Assembly: GCF_006351925.1 (NCBI RefSeq) | Contig: NZ_CP040924.1 | Span: 1,944,001 to 2,008,000 of the forward strand | Direction: 5' to 3' | DNA length: 64,000 nt | DNA from: Clostridium thermarum | GTDB lineage: Bacteria; Bacillota; Clostridia; Clostridiales; Clostridiaceae | Part shown: positions 36,076 through 47,194 of the stretch, piece by piece | Position numbering within the stretch: the stretch's first letter is position 1 | How the letters are laid out: each line of letters begins with the position of its first letter | Notes under the pieces: model-generated | The model's input: only the letters and a program-made list of their open reading frames with translations | Database searches by the model: none | Told to the model about the DNA's origin: nothing | Position numbers and translations under genes: made by a program

Positions 36076-36424
36076 CTCTGTTGATATCTATAAATTCTAA
36101 CCTATCTATACTCTCCCCATCCCCTTTTAGTTTAAAACTTCTACTGTCATCGTCATCCTATTGTATGACTAATAAAAAGACTGCGTTTTCAATATTTTTA
36201 ACCTTATAAGGAACAAAGATTTCTTTAGATCCAATTCCATCTATTTGTTACAATTGGTACTCTCTTCCATTATATAATAACTTTTCTGCATCCAATGGTA
36301 AGTGTTTTGCAATCAGTTTCTCCTCTTTCAGTAAAGGAGTTTGTATAACTACAGGATATTTGTAAAAGACACTGTAGGCTGAAAGCACGCATAAAAAAGC
36401 AGTTTTAACTATTGCTGAACGCAT
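36029..36424 (-). pseudogene. Decayed secreted protein gene with two in-frame stops
   Basis: From ATG 36424 (AAAGGAG upstream) one frame reads as a signal-peptide-like start (MRSAIVKTAFLCVLSAYSVF) and continues sensibly, including an FG-GAP-like FIDINRDGKKEILLG, to a stop at 36029. It is interrupted by TAA at 36248-36250 and TAG at 36158-36160. Both stops differ by one base from Gln codons. The frame is otherwise intact, so the decay is recent. The protein would have been exported. What it did is unknown. Confidence 0.65.
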
Positions 36425-36581
36425 GGCTATAGCTCACTCCTTTTTTGAGTTTAAATTACTATCTACCATTAAATTAACTCATAGATGAAAAAATATGCCA
36501 ATAATTCATGGAAACCAATTGATAAAAACATTTACATAGAATAAAATGGTAGTATTGGAATCAATCTCAAGAGGTGGTATA

Positions 36582-37133
36582 ATGCTTTATTCTGCAAAAG
36601 AATTGCTGGAAACCCTTGATACCTTTCCCAGTAATATTATAGCTGACTTAGGACGTTACCTATTATTAGGTACCACATCATCGGAAGACAAGGTCCTGTG
36701 TCATTTATATTTTGATAAAGAATCCGTACCTATCTTATTTGTTTGTAACCTAAAGCAGCAACAGCAAAAGGACATTAAGAGGATGTTTGTATACGGCTTC
36801 TTTGGTAATTATGCTTCAAGCAATGATTATTTTGAAATGGAACTTTCCATCAAGTTCAATTGCACAGGTTGGCCTATTGAAATTGTTAAAATTAATTCTG
36901 GGAGAGAAAAAAGACATGGCAGAGGCACGCTAGGCTTACGCTTTCTTGAAGATTACCTTATTCCAAGCATAAATTCCATAATAATAAATTTAACTCCTGG
37001 TAGCAGCATTGCCTATATTTACGGTATAAGTGCGGATTTAACCGACGACACAAATGCATTGGCCAGAGCAAAATTTTATTGTAGAAATGGATTTACTTTG
37101 AGGAATGGTCAATTTTATAAATATTTTATTTAA
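36582..37133 (+). CDS. Uncharacterised protein, possibly degenerate GNAT fold
   Basis: 183 residues, soluble. REKRHGRGTLGLRFLEDYL followed later by ARAKFYCRNGF resembles motifs A and B of GNAT acetyltransferases (acetyl-CoA-binding R-x-x-G-x-G/A and the FYxxxGF element), but the N-terminal half is unlike typical members. Start 36582 is chosen from AAGAGGTGG; the frame is open upstream to 36546. Function not assigned. Confidence 0.5.
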   Translation: MLYSAKELLETLDTFPSNIIADLGRYLLLGTTSSEDKVLCHLYFDKESVPILFVCNLKQQQQKDIKRMFVYGFFGNYASSNDYFEMELSIKFNCTGWPIEIVKINSGREKRHGRGTLGLRFLEDYLIPSINSIIINLTPGSSIAYIYGISADLTDDTNALARAKFYCRNGFTLRNGQFYKYFI

Positions 37134-37259
37134 TTTTACTGCTTCTCAATTTTCTTATATTGTGAAATAATCTACCGGCCTAATTTTACTAGATGTTATA
37201 AAATCATTATGTTAAAATATTGAGTTAGAACATGCTTATTATGAATTTGGAGGTTTTTG

Positions 37260-37970
37260 ATGAATACAATACTGTTTGATCTGGATGGTACGCTGCTGCC
37301 AATGGATATGAAGCTATTTGAGAAAATATACTTTAGTGAACTGTGTTCATTTTTTAAGGATATACTACCACCTGAAAAATTGACTGAATATGTTTGGAAG
37401 TCTACTGCTGCCATGGTGAAGAATACAGAATTGAAAACAAATGAAGAAGTATTCTTTGAGGATTTTACAAAAAATGTAGGAGAAAATATTGAGAGTTTTC
37501 TAGAAAGATTTAATTCCTTCTATGATACAAATTTTCAGAAGGTTAAGGAATCCGTTAAGGATGTACCTGCTATAAGGGAAAGTGTAAGAATATTAAAAAG
37601 CAAGGGATATGATATGGTTATAGCTACAAATCCCCTGTTCCCAAGAAAGGCCATATATCATCGAATCAGGTGGGCAGGCTTTGAGCCTGAGGAATTTATA
37701 TATGTATCCTCTTTTGAACAGAACCATTACTGTAAGCCTCAAGTATATTATTACAGAGAAGTTCTGGAACAAATTGATAAAAAACCGGAAGAATGTCTGA
37801 TGGTTGGAAATGATGTCCAAGAGGATCTCATAGCCTCAAAGCTAGGAATCAAGACTTATCTCATCACTAATAACCTGCTACACAGATGTGATGAGGAAAT
37901 ACAGAGTGATTTTATGGGAGATTATGACGATTTTTTAAATTTTGTTAAAGAATTACCTAATATCAAGTGA
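37260..37970 (+). CDS. HAD-family hydrolase
   Basis: 236 residues. Motif I LFDLDGTLL, motif II ATNPLF, Lys/Pro of motif III in HYCKPQ and motif IV VGNDVQEDL are all present, with a four-helix (C1) cap. Cytosolic phosphatase of unknown substrate. GGAGG 6 nt before ATG 37260. Followed by lysC at 80 bp without a visible terminator, so read-through is possible. Confidence 0.88.
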   Translation: MNTILFDLDGTLLPMDMKLFEKIYFSELCSFFKDILPPEKLTEYVWKSTAAMVKNTELKTNEEVFFEDFTKNVGENIESFLERFNSFYDTNFQKVKESVKDVPAIRESVRILKSKGYDMVIATNPLFPRKAIYHRIRWAGFEPEEFIYVSSFEQNHYCKPQVYYYREVLEQIDKKPEECLMVGNDVQEDLIASKLGIKTYLITNNLLHRCDEEIQSDFMGDYDDFLNFVKELPNIK

Positions 37971-38050
37971 TGTAAATATTTACACAACATTGCATAATTA
38001 TGCGAAAATTGATATTATAAATATATCTTGATGATATGGGGGTTATTATT

Positions 38051-39388
38051 ATGGAATCAATTATTACTGCTAAATTTGGGGGAAGTTCACTAGCAGAAGC
38101 TGGTCAATTTGAAAAAGTAAAAAATATTATTGAGTCGGATCCTAATCGTAGGTATGTAGTACCTTCCGCCCCGGGAAAAAGGTTCTCATCCGATTATAAG
38201 ATAACTGATTTACTTTATCTTTGCCATGCTCACGTTCAACAAGGTATACCTTTTAACGATGTATTTGACATTATTGCTGCCAGATATAAAGAAATCGTAG
38301 CATGCTTAATTTTAAAGCATAAGGAGTTAAAGGAATTAGATATTGATTCTATATTGAATGTGATTAAAAAAGATATAGGTTCAGGTGCTTCCGCAGACTA
38401 TACTGCCAGCAGAGGAGAATATGTAAATGGTATTATTCTTGCAAAGCTCTTGGGTTATGAGTTTGTTGATGCTTCTGAAATCATCTTCTTTAACAAGCAT
38501 GGCGTCTTTGACACAGTAAAAACTCAGGCTGCAGTAAAAGAAAAATTATTGTGTAAGGAACGGGCCGTTATTCCTGGATTTTATGGGGCTATGCCAGATG
38601 GAAGTATAAAAACTTTTTCTAGAGGTGGATCTGATGTTACCGGTGCAATCATTGCACGTTGTACCTCCTCTACCCTATATGAAAACTGGACAGACGTATC
38701 TGGCTTTATGATGGCAGATCCTAGGATTGTAAGCAACCCTAAGCCAATAGATACTATTACATACCGTGAGCTTAGAGAATTGTCCTATATGGGAGCTACT
38801 GTATTGCACGAAGAATCTGTATTTCCTGTAAGAGAAGCTGGAATACCGATTAATATAAAAAATACAAATAAGCCTGAAGATAAGGGAACCTTAATTTTTG
38901 ATGATACTAACTGCAGTGAGAAACCTTCTACAATAACTGGAATCGCTGGTAAAAAGGATTTTACAGTTATTGCTATAGAAAAACATTTAATGAATATAGA
39001 GCGCGGCTTTTGCAGAAAATTACTTGCTATTTTGGAGCAAAATGAAATACATTTTGAGTGTATGCCATCGGGTATTGACAGTGTATCTCTAGTAGTGGAA
39101 GATAAATCTATTGCTAGTAAATTAGATGATGTAATTGAAGAAATCAAGAGACAGTGCAAACCGGATGCCATTGAGGTTTATCCCAATATGGCATTAATTG
39201 CTACTGTGGGAAGAGGAATGTCCAGATCTAAAGGTATAGCCGCTACAATATTTACTTCTCTTGCAAAGGAACAGATAAATATCCGTATGATAAATCAAGG
39301 TTCTTCAGAAATTAACATAATAGTTGGAATAGAAACTGACGATTTTGAAAAGGCTATAAGAGCTATCTATTCTGCTTTTGTAAATTAA
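38051..39388 (+). CDS. lysC: Aspartate kinase
   Basis: 445 residues: kinase domain (AKFGGSSLA at the start, FSRGGSDVTGA and WTDVSGFMMADPRI) and two C-terminal ACT regulatory domains (about 300-445). It phosphorylates aspartate as the first step to lysine, threonine and methionine and is probably feedback-inhibited through the ACT domains; which end product cannot be read. ATG 38051 follows GGGGGTT. Together with asd upstream and T-box-controlled thrS downstream it belongs to the aspartate family pathway. Confidence 0.95.
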   Translation: MESIITAKFGGSSLAEAGQFEKVKNIIESDPNRRYVVPSAPGKRFSSDYKITDLLYLCHAHVQQGIPFNDVFDIIAARYKEIVACLILKHKELKELDIDSILNVIKKDIGSGASADYTASRGEYVNGIILAKLLGYEFVDASEIIFFNKHGVFDTVKTQAAVKEKLLCKERAVIPGFYGAMPDGSIKTFSRGGSDVTGAIIARCTSSTLYENWTDVSGFMMADPRIVSNPKPIDTITYRELRELSYMGATVLHEESVFPVREAGIPINIKNTNKPEDKGTLIFDDTNCSEKPSTITGIAGKKDFTVIAIEKHLMNIERGFCRKLLAILEQNEIHFECMPSGIDSVSLVVEDKSIASKLDDVIEEIKRQCKPDAIEVYPNMALIATVGRGMSRSKGIAATIFTSLAKEQINIRMINQGSSEINIIVGIETDDFEKAIRAIYSAFVN

Positions 39389-39411
39389 AACCACCAGACG
39401 AAAAAATGCTC

Positions 39412-39439
39412 TTTACAGTGAAAAATTATATGCTATAAT
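39412..39439 (+). promoter_or_regulatory. thrS promoter
   Basis: TTTACA (39412-39417), 16-bp spacer, TGC-TATAAT (39434-39439, extended -10). Confidence 0.8.
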
Positions 39440-39726
39440 GTAGTTAAACAAAAAAATAATCAACACTATGATGAGAAGAGTAAGTTTTAAGACATTAACA
39501 GAGATAGAATACACCAGCTGAAAGTATTCTTTAATGTGTTATTACTGAAGACCACCTCTGAGTGACTCTAATAAAGTCCGGTAATTCCGTTATAATTTTT
39601 AAGTGGTTTAAAACTGTAGTGCTTCAAATATATGTATAGCAATACATTGCTTTTAAACAATTTGGGTGGAACCGCGGGAATTATACTCTCGTCCCTTTTC
39701 TTTTGAAAAGTGACGGGAGTTTTTTT
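39440..39726 (+). promoter_or_regulatory. T-box leader controlling thrS
   Basis: The conserved T-box TGGGTGGAACCGCGG is at 39663-39677. Stem I ends with GAAG-ACC-ACC near 39547-39556, giving a threonine ACC specifier codon at 39551-39553. The terminator stem ACTCTCGTCCCTTTTC / GAAAAGTGACGGGAGT followed by seven T lies at about 39687-39726, and the T-box strand can form the competing antiterminator. Uncharged tRNA-Thr should turn thrS on. Confidence 0.93.
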
Positions 39727-39767
39727 AATTGTTAAAATTCAACAATAAAGAAGAAAGGAATGATATT

Positions 39768-41702
39768 ATGAAAATAGTTTTAAAGGATGGCAGCGTAAAA
39801 GAATACAGCGAAGCTAAATCTGTATATGAAATTGCAAAAGATATAAGCGAAGGTCTTGCAAGAGTAGCTTGTGCAGGCTTAGTAAATGGCGAGGCAGTTG
39901 ATTTAAGATATGTAGTTGATAAGGATTGCGAGCTGAGTATATTAACTTTCGAAGATGAAGGCGGTAAGAAGGCTTTCAGACATACTACTGCTCATATCCT
40001 AGCCCAAGCAGTTAAAAGACTCTTCCCTGAAACTAAGTTGGCTATAGGTCCAGCTATAGATGATGGTTTCTATTATGATTTTGATAAAGAAGGCTCCTTC
40101 TCTGCTGAAGAAATTGCTAAGTTAGAAGAAGAAATGAAAAAGATTGTGAAAGAAGAACTTCCAATAGAGAGATTTGAATTACCTAGAGAAGAAGCTCTTG
40201 CCCTTATGAGAGAAGCAAAGGAAGATTATAAGGTAGAGTTAATCAATGATCTTCCTGAGGATGCAGTTCTCTCCTTCTACAAGCAAGGTGAATTTGTAGA
40301 TCTATGTGCCGGTCCTCATCTTATGAATACTAAGACTGTAAAGGCCTTTAAGCTCACTTTAGTTGCAGGAGCCTACTGGAGAGGTAACGAAAAAAATAAA
40401 ATGCTTACAAGAATCTACGGAACTGCCTTTACTAAGAAATCAGACTTGGATGCACATATAGAAAAAATAGAAGAAGCAAAGAAGAGAGACCATAACAAGC
40501 TTGGTAGAGAACTTGAGCTATTCACTACTGTAGATGTAATTGGTCAAGGTCTTCCCCTGTTAATGCCTAAGGGAGCAAAGGTTATTCAACTTCTACAGAG
40601 ATTTGTTGAAGATGAGGAAGAAAAGAGAGGCTATCTCTTAACAAAGACTCCTTTTATGGCAAAGAGCGACCTTTATAAGATTTCCGGACACTGGGATCAT
40701 TACAGAGACGGTATGTTTATATTAGGCGATGAGGCTAGAGACGAGGATGTATTAGCCCTAAGACCTATGACTTGTCCTTTCCAGTTTATGATATATAATA
40801 GTTCACAAAAGAGCTACAGAGATCTGCCATTAAGATATGCTGAAACTTCCACCCTTTTCAGAAATGAATCTTCCGGAGAAATGCATGGACTTATAAGAGT
40901 AAGACAGTTTACCATCTCTGAAGGTCATTTAATTGTTACTCCAGATCAGCTTGAAGAGGAATTTAAAGGAGTTGTTGATCTAATTAACTTTATGATGACT
41001 ACTCTAGGTATTGAAAATGACATCAGCTATAGGTTCTCTAAGTGGGATCCAGAAAACAAAGAAAAGTATATAGATAATCCAGAGGCTTGGGAAGCTACAC
41101 AGATAAAGATGAAGAAGATATTAGATAATCTTGGCATAGACTATAAGGAAGCTGTTGGCGAAGCTGCCTTCTACGGTCCAAAACTTGATATTCAATTTAA
41201 GAATGTTCACGGAAAAGAAGATACAATAATTACAGTTCAAATAGACTTTGCATTGGCAGACAGATTTAATATGACTTATGTGGATAAGGATGGAGAGAAA
41301 AAGAGACCTATCATCATTCACAGAACTTCTATAGGCTGTTATGAGAGAACTCTTGCTATGCTTATAGAAAAATATGCTGGTGCCTTCCCTACTTGGTTAG
41401 CACCAGTACAGGTAAAGATACTGCCAATATCAGAAAAGTATCATGACTATACTGATAAAGTTAAAAAGCTCCTTCAAAGCCGTGGCGTGAGAGTAGAAGC
41501 AGACTACAGAGCTGAGAAGATAGGCTATAAGATCAGAGAAGCTAGGATGGAAAGAGTTCCCTATCTTCTAGTTGTAGGAGAAAAAGAAGAACAAAACAAC
41601 GAAATAGCTGTAAGAAGCAGAAAGAATGGCGATGAAGGTCCTGTGGCACTAGATGCTTTTGTTGAAAGAATAGTAAAAGAAATAGAAACTAAAGAAAAAT
41701 AA
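39768..41702 (+). CDS. thrS: Threonyl-tRNA synthetase
   Basis: 644 residues: TGS domain (1-62), editing domain (HTTAHILAQAVKR; the zinc-binding-like HxxxH), class II core with RPMTCPFQ, motif 2 FRNESSGEMHGL and motif 3 IIHRTSIGCYERT, and a C-terminal anticodon domain (about 540-644). It charges tRNA-Thr. ATG 39768 (GAAAGGAATGATATT) is the start; the frame runs open to 39729 inside the leader. Regulated by the T-box upstream. Confidence 0.98.
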   Translation: MKIVLKDGSVKEYSEAKSVYEIAKDISEGLARVACAGLVNGEAVDLRYVVDKDCELSILTFEDEGGKKAFRHTTAHILAQAVKRLFPETKLAIGPAIDDGFYYDFDKEGSFSAEEIAKLEEEMKKIVKEELPIERFELPREEALALMREAKEDYKVELINDLPEDAVLSFYKQGEFVDLCAGPHLMNTKTVKAFKLTLVAGAYWRGNEKNKMLTRIYGTAFTKKSDLDAHIEKIEEAKKRDHNKLGRELELFTTVDVIGQGLPLLMPKGAKVIQLLQRFVEDEEEKRGYLLTKTPFMAKSDLYKISGHWDHYRDGMFILGDEARDEDVLALRPMTCPFQFMIYNSSQKSYRDLPLRYAETSTLFRNESSGEMHGLIRVRQFTISEGHLIVTPDQLEEEFKGVVDLINFMMTTLGIENDISYRFSKWDPENKEKYIDNPEAWEATQIKMKKILDNLGIDYKEAVGEAAFYGPKLDIQFKNVHGKEDTIITVQIDFALADRFNMTYVDKDGEKKRPIIIHRTSIGCYERTLAMLIEKYAGAFPTWLAPVQVKILPISEKYHDYTDKVKKLLQSRGVRVEADYRAEKIGYKIREARMERVPYLLVVGEKEEQNNEIAVRSRKNGDEGPVALDAFVERIVKEIETKEK

Positions 41703-41709
41703 ATAGTAG

Positions 41710-41742
41710 AAAGCTAGTCTGATATTTCAGGCTAGCTTTTTT
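41710..41742 (+). terminator. Terminator of thrS
   Basis: AAAGCTAGTCTGA / TCAGGCTAGCTTTTTT. Confidence 0.92.
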
Positions 41743-41825
41743 CTGCTTTCATTAATTTAACATTATATTTCATTATAAGTTAGAAAACAATAATAGTGAA
41801 GTATAAGTATAGGGAGATGATAGTT

Positions 41826-42902
41826 ATGAAGATACGTAGGCATAATTTAGTACATAAAATAATTGTTATTCTATTTATCTTAAATACTAGTTTTGTAACA
41901 GGTTGTGAGAGTTCAACAAATGAAATAAACAACACTGAAATAAATCCTGTTAAGACTAATTATTTAAGCTACTCAGATACGGTTCATCAAAATAACCAAC
42001 TAATACCTGATATAGTAGAAAAGATAAGCCCGGCAGTGGTAGGTGTAGCCACTAGGAGTATTGTTGGTGATGGTATGCAGGATGGTTTGAAAATTGAAGA
42101 AGGCATAGGATCAGGCTTTATTATCAATGAAGAAGGTTATGTACTGACTAATTATCATGTTATTTCCGGAGCGGATACAGTAAAGGTCATATTCAGTAAT
42201 AACACTGAAGCTAATGCAGGAATAGTTAATTACGATGAAAGCCAAGACTTGGCAGTAATTAAAATAACTGATAATGTGGAGATTACGGCGGTAGCACCGC
42301 TTGGTGATTCTGATGCCCTGAGTGTGGGTGAAACGGTAATTGCAATTGGTAATCCTTTAGGTAAGGAATTTATAGGTACTGTAACCTCCGGTATTGTAAG
42401 TGCAGTGAACAGAGGTATTATGATAGACAACAGAAAGCTCTCCTTTATTCAGACGGATGCAGCTATAAATCCCGGAAACAGCGGTGGTCCACTTATAAAT
42501 ACACAGGGCGAGGTAATTGGTATTAATACAGCAAAAATAGGTGCTTCTGGTATAGAGGGCATAGGTTTTTCTATCCCCATCAATATAGTGAAAGGACGAC
42601 TTACTGCCCTTTCTACCCCTCTCCCCTACCTGGGCATGATGGCTATGAAGGTAACGGAAGAAATGAGAAGGTATGAAGCAATACCAACCGGAGTTTTTGT
42701 TAACGGCGTAGAAAAAGATGGCTGCAGCTGTGTGGCAGGCTTAAGATGCGGTGATGTAATAGTAGAATTTGACGGACAAAAGGTTACAGATGTAAAAGAA
42801 ATTGAAGCCATAAAGGCAAAACATAAAAAGGGAGACAAAATTCAAGTGGTGTTTTATAGAAATGGTTATAGACAGGTAAGGACCATGACTTTAACCCAAT
42901 AA
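41826..42902 (+). CDS. HtrA/DegP-like serine protease (probable lipoprotein) with PDZ domain
   Basis: 358 residues. A hydrophobic N-terminus with lipobox FVTGC (about residue 27), then a trypsin-like domain with the triad His in LTNYHVISGAD, Asp in SQDLAVIKI and Ser in NPGNSGGPL, and a C-terminal PDZ domain (about 262-355). Extracytoplasmic quality-control protease. GGGAG precedes ATG 41826; in-frame upstream ATGs at 41796 and 41817 are less well placed. Most clostridial HtrA proteins are anchored by an N-terminal helix, so the lipoprotein form is mildly unusual. Confidence 0.92.
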   Translation: MKIRRHNLVHKIIVILFILNTSFVTGCESSTNEINNTEINPVKTNYLSYSDTVHQNNQLIPDIVEKISPAVVGVATRSIVGDGMQDGLKIEEGIGSGFIINEEGYVLTNYHVISGADTVKVIFSNNTEANAGIVNYDESQDLAVIKITDNVEITAVAPLGDSDALSVGETVIAIGNPLGKEFIGTVTSGIVSAVNRGIMIDNRKLSFIQTDAAINPGNSGGPLINTQGEVIGINTAKIGASGIEGIGFSIPINIVKGRLTALSTPLPYLGMMAMKVTEEMRRYEAIPTGVFVNGVEKDGCSCVAGLRCGDVIVEFDGQKVTDVKEIEAIKAKHKKGDKIQVVFYRNGYRQVRTMTLTQ

Positions 42903-42998
42903 GTCTTAGATTAATATTTAATAAGCAGTAGTAAGTTAGTGCATGGAAGTGTTATATATTATTGTTGCCATATAGGAATTATTATAATGAGGACAGTC

Positions 42999-43034
42999 AT
43001 AGCCATCCCATAATAGGAATGGCTATTTTTATAG
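42999..43034. terminator. Bidirectional terminator between htrA-like and pepF-like genes
   Basis: ATAGCCATCCC / GGAATGGCTAT with T-rich flanks. Confidence 0.8.
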
Positions 43035-43036
43035 CT

Positions 43037-44731
43037 CTACAGATGGTCTTCAGATACACTGTCAAACCAACATGTAATATCACTGATAATTGTTTTGATA
43101 CAGTCATCTTCAAAAGGAGACTTTAGGTCTACAAGTTTTACTAAGTCAGCAAAGGATTGGCTTCCGCCAGACTTACAGAGTTTGATATACTTACTCCAGG
43201 CACTGTCTCTGTTGTCATTTGCTGATTTCCAAAATTGTAGGGCACATATCTGAGCAAGCGCATAATCGATATAGTAAAATGGATATATATAAATATGTCT
43301 TTGCTGCTGCCAATAGCCTCCTTCTTCCAGAAAACAATTATCCTCATAATCTCTATGAGGTAAATATTTCATTTCTAAGCTGCGCCATAAGCTCTTTCTT
43401 TCTGCAGGTGACATATTGGGGTTTTCGTAGATCATATGCTGGAACTCATCTACACAGGCCATATAACATAGGTTATTTATGTTTCCGCTTAAGTGCTCAA
43501 ACTTGTATCTATTTCCGCCCTCTCCAAAGAACTTTTCCACCCATGGCCATATAAAGTATTCCATACTCATTGAATGAATCTCACAGGCCTCCAATGTGGG
43601 AGAAATATATTCTAAGACTTCACTTTCACGGCTTAAGTATGCTTGGAAAGCATGGCCTGACTCATGAGCTAATACTTTAACATCCCCGGCATTTCCATTG
43701 AAGTTAGTAAATATAAAGGGGGCCTTATATTTATAAAAATAAGTACAGTAACCGCCAACTCTTTTATTCTTTCTACCTTCCAGATCCATTAAATTAGAGT
43801 CTTTCATCATAGCGAAAAATTCTCCGGTCTCAGCTGACAGGTCTTTAAATACATCTAATGCAGTATCCTCGATGAAAGCTTGATTGCCCATCGGCTTTGG
43901 ATTTCCCTGAGAAAATACTATGGCCTCATCATAATATTTCAGTGACTCCAACTGAAGCCTGTTTTTTTGTCTTTCCCGCAGTTTTATAGAAAGAGGAACA
44001 ATATACTGTGTAATCTGGTCCCTAAATTTTTTTACATCATCTGCATTATAGGAACTTCTGAGCATTCTGGCATAGCCTAGTTCTACATAATTTTTATAGC
44101 CTAATTTATGAGCAATGTTAGTTCTAACTTTAACCAGAGAGTCATAGAGTTCGTCAAGCTTCTCAGCGTTGTCTATGAAGAAACGAAATTTTGCTTCACT
44201 GGCACTTTTTCTAGTAGCTCTGTCTTGGCTTGAAGTAAATTTTCCAATACCGGAAAGACTGTACTCTTCGTTATTGTATACAATTTTAGCGGATGCCATT
44301 AGTTTAGAATATTCATTGGCTAATTTGTTTTCTTCCTTTAAATCTTCTATGATCTCTGGAGAGAAAGTCTTTATAGTTAAGTTAGCAATTTGTATTAACT
44401 GATTTCCCCACTCATTTTCAATTTCTTTTATGAAAGGGCTGGATATCAATAACTTATAGTATTCTGATACCAGTTCTTCGTAAAGAGGCATAATATTATT
44501 TATATATTCTACTTCTTCACTATAGAAGCTGTCTGCTGTATTCATATTGTATCTTGTCTTTGCGATATCACAATTTGTTAGGAAATCTTCTCTTAATTTG
44601 TTGATCTCCAAGATATATTTTCTACATTCAGAAAAGTTCTTTGAATTTTTTAAGGCTGATAGCTTTTCTTTCATTGAATGTTGAAACTCTGGTATATTGA
44701 CTCTGGTGTATTTAAATTCATTAAAATTCAT
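43037..44731 (-). CDS. M3 family oligoendopeptidase (PepF-like)
   Basis: 564 residues, with the zinc motif HESGHAF (HExxH; third ligand in the following helix, EACEIHSMSMEYF). Cytosolic metallopeptidase cutting short peptides. GAGGTAAG before ATG. It is 16 nt downstream of mnmA on the same strand, so probably co-transcribed. Confidence 0.94.
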   Translation of the reverse strand: MNFNEFKYTRVNIPEFQHSMKEKLSALKNSKNFSECRKYILEINKLREDFLTNCDIAKTRYNMNTADSFYSEEVEYINNIMPLYEELVSEYYKLLISSPFIKEIENEWGNQLIQIANLTIKTFSPEIIEDLKEENKLANEYSKLMASAKIVYNNEEYSLSGIGKFTSSQDRATRKSASEAKFRFFIDNAEKLDELYDSLVKVRTNIAHKLGYKNYVELGYARMLRSSYNADDVKKFRDQITQYIVPLSIKLRERQKNRLQLESLKYYDEAIVFSQGNPKPMGNQAFIEDTALDVFKDLSAETGEFFAMMKDSNLMDLEGRKNKRVGGYCTYFYKYKAPFIFTNFNGNAGDVKVLAHESGHAFQAYLSRESEVLEYISPTLEACEIHSMSMEYFIWPWVEKFFGEGGNRYKFEHLSGNINNLCYMACVDEFQHMIYENPNMSPAERKSLWRSLEMKYLPHRDYEDNCFLEEGGYWQQQRHIYIYPFYYIDYALAQICALQFWKSANDNRDSAWSKYIKLCKSGGSQSFADLVKLVDLKSPFEDDCIKTIISDITCWFDSVSEDHL

Positions 44732-44747
44732 AAATTCTTACCTCTTA

Positions 44748-45875
<1,128 letters not shown>

Positions 45876-45964
45876 CTATTATTTTATAGCAAAGTTTTGT
45901 TTTAAACACAATTTGAAAAACAATCGTATACTATATATTAACATAAATTTTAACGGAGGTTAAT

Positions 45965-46333
45965 ATGTATAACAAGCCTGAAATACAATATAGAATTCAG
46001 GCAACTTACGAAATTATTGTAAATACCAAAAATTTCACTCTAACTTTACTGAAGGGCGGAAAGACTTTTAAGACTTATCCCATAGCCATCGGAAAGCCCT
46101 CAACACCAACCCCTAAAGGAACCTTTAGAATAATTAATAAGGCCTATAATCCCGGTGGACCTTTTGGAGCTAGATGGTTAGGGTTAAGCATTAAAGGGTA
46201 TGGAATTCATGGTACCAATAATCCTTCATCAATCGGTAAAGCAGTATCAAATGGCTGTATCCGCACCTACAATAAAAACATCATAGAATTATACAACACC
46301 GTCCCCATTGGAACTATTGTTAAGATTGAATGA
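45965..46333 (+). CDS. L,D-transpeptidase (YkuD) domain protein without signal peptide
   Basis: 122 residues, a single YkuD domain. The catalytic motif is [19 protein letters not shown] (His plus Cys in SNGCIR; quoted as HGTNN and SNGCIR). YkuD enzymes cross-link peptidoglycan through L,D bonds. There is no signal peptide or anchor, so the protein would stay in the mother cell or forespore cytosol unless packaged, as for spore-coat YkuD proteins. GGAGG precedes ATG. Confidence 0.93.
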   Translation: MYNKPEIQYRIQATYEIIVNTKNFTLTLLKGGKTFKTYPIAIGKPSTPTPKGTFRIINKAYNPGGPFGARWLGLSIKGYGIHGTNNPSSIGKAVSNGCIRTYNKNIIELYNTVPIGTIVKIE

Positions 46334-46600
46334 TTATTTACTATCTAGTTCTTCCAGCACAAGCTTATCGAAGTTGATAAAATCTATAAAGTTATTTTGA
46401 TCAAATATAACCTTGCCTCTTTTATTGTATTCCTCAAGATTGTTTGGAAGCCAGTAGGGTTTTTCTATATCAAGTTCTCTGCATATGGTTACAATACAGG
46501 CTTTCAGGTTATCTTGATAGCTGCCCTCTATATCAGAGGTCACCACAGTATCTTTTATTATTCTATTGTCTTTAAGTATTTTACCCCATATTCTTAACAT
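46334..46600 (-). CDS. Uncharacterised small protein (88 aa)
   Basis: 88 residues, soluble, mixed charge, with the stretch LKACIVTICRELDIEKPYWLP. No family recognised. GGGAG before ATG 46600. Ends one base after the convergent L,D-transpeptidase gene. Confidence 0.6.
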   Translation of the reverse strand: MLRIWGKILKDNRIIKDTVVTSDIEGSYQDNLKACIVTICRELDIEKPYWLPNNLEEYNKRGKVIFDQNNFIDFINFDKLVLEELDSK

Positions 46601-46734
46601 GATTTACTCCCTTTCATAAATACCTTAATTATAATAATAATCATTTATGTTGTAAACTTAATCTAAATAAATATTATCACATTATCGCCTATTTATCATA
46701 TTCTATATTGAAATACTTATTTGGGAGCGTAGAG

Positions 46735-47187
46735 ATGTTATATTACAACTATCCTTATGATGACAACTTAAGATTCGAAGAACCGGAAGAAATCGATGGG
46801 ATAAAAGACCTAAATGAACTATATGCCCTAGAGACTGATGAGTTACCACCACAATGCCCATACCGACAGATTTTGCCGCCCATTTTCCCCTTTAATGTGC
46901 TTGGCGGCGGTAATGCCCCAACTACTCCACCACCAAACTTTACTCCGAGTAAATCAGCTCTTCAGGCTCAAGGTCCCGGCGGACCATCTGTACTGGCTGT
47001 AGACCCAGGAGCAATAAGACCCTGTACTTTTAGATTTGTATATATTTGGCCTCGAAGAGGCGCAGGTTTCTGGGCATATCTCACCTTTGTTGGCAGAAGA
47101 TCTGCAGCAGGCTTTAGATGGAATGGCAGAAGATGGAGTTACTTTGGTATAGACCTTAGAAACATTGAAAGTTTTCAATGCTTCTAA
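46735..47187 (+). CDS. Uncharacterised Pro-rich protein with C-terminal conserved domain
   Basis: 150 residues. An acidic N-terminus (NLRFEEPEEIDG), a Pro/Gly-rich middle (residues 45-85, PPIFPFNVLGGGNAPTTPPP quoted in part) and a C-terminal Trp/Phe/Arg-rich domain (RPCTFRFVYIWPRRG to FGIDLRNIESFQCF) that resembles a conserved module found in clostridial hypothetical and spore-surface proteins. GGGAG supports start 46735. Function unknown. Confidence 0.6.
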   Translation: MLYYNYPYDDNLRFEEPEEIDGIKDLNELYALETDELPPQCPYRQILPPIFPFNVLGGGNAPTTPPPNFTPSKSALQAQGPGGPSVLAVDPGAIRPCTFRFVYIWPRRGAGFWAYLTFVGRRSAAGFRWNGRRWSYFGIDLRNIESFQCF

Positions 47188-47194
47188 AACAATA

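Noticed and set aside
36029..36424. Stop-codon recoding (TAA and TAG read as Gln)
   Set aside because: Two different stops in one small gene and normal stops elsewhere in the window; ordinary decay is simpler.
35839..38050. asd and lysC as one operon
   Set aside because: A good terminator follows asd and a pseudogene on the other strand plus two genes lie between.
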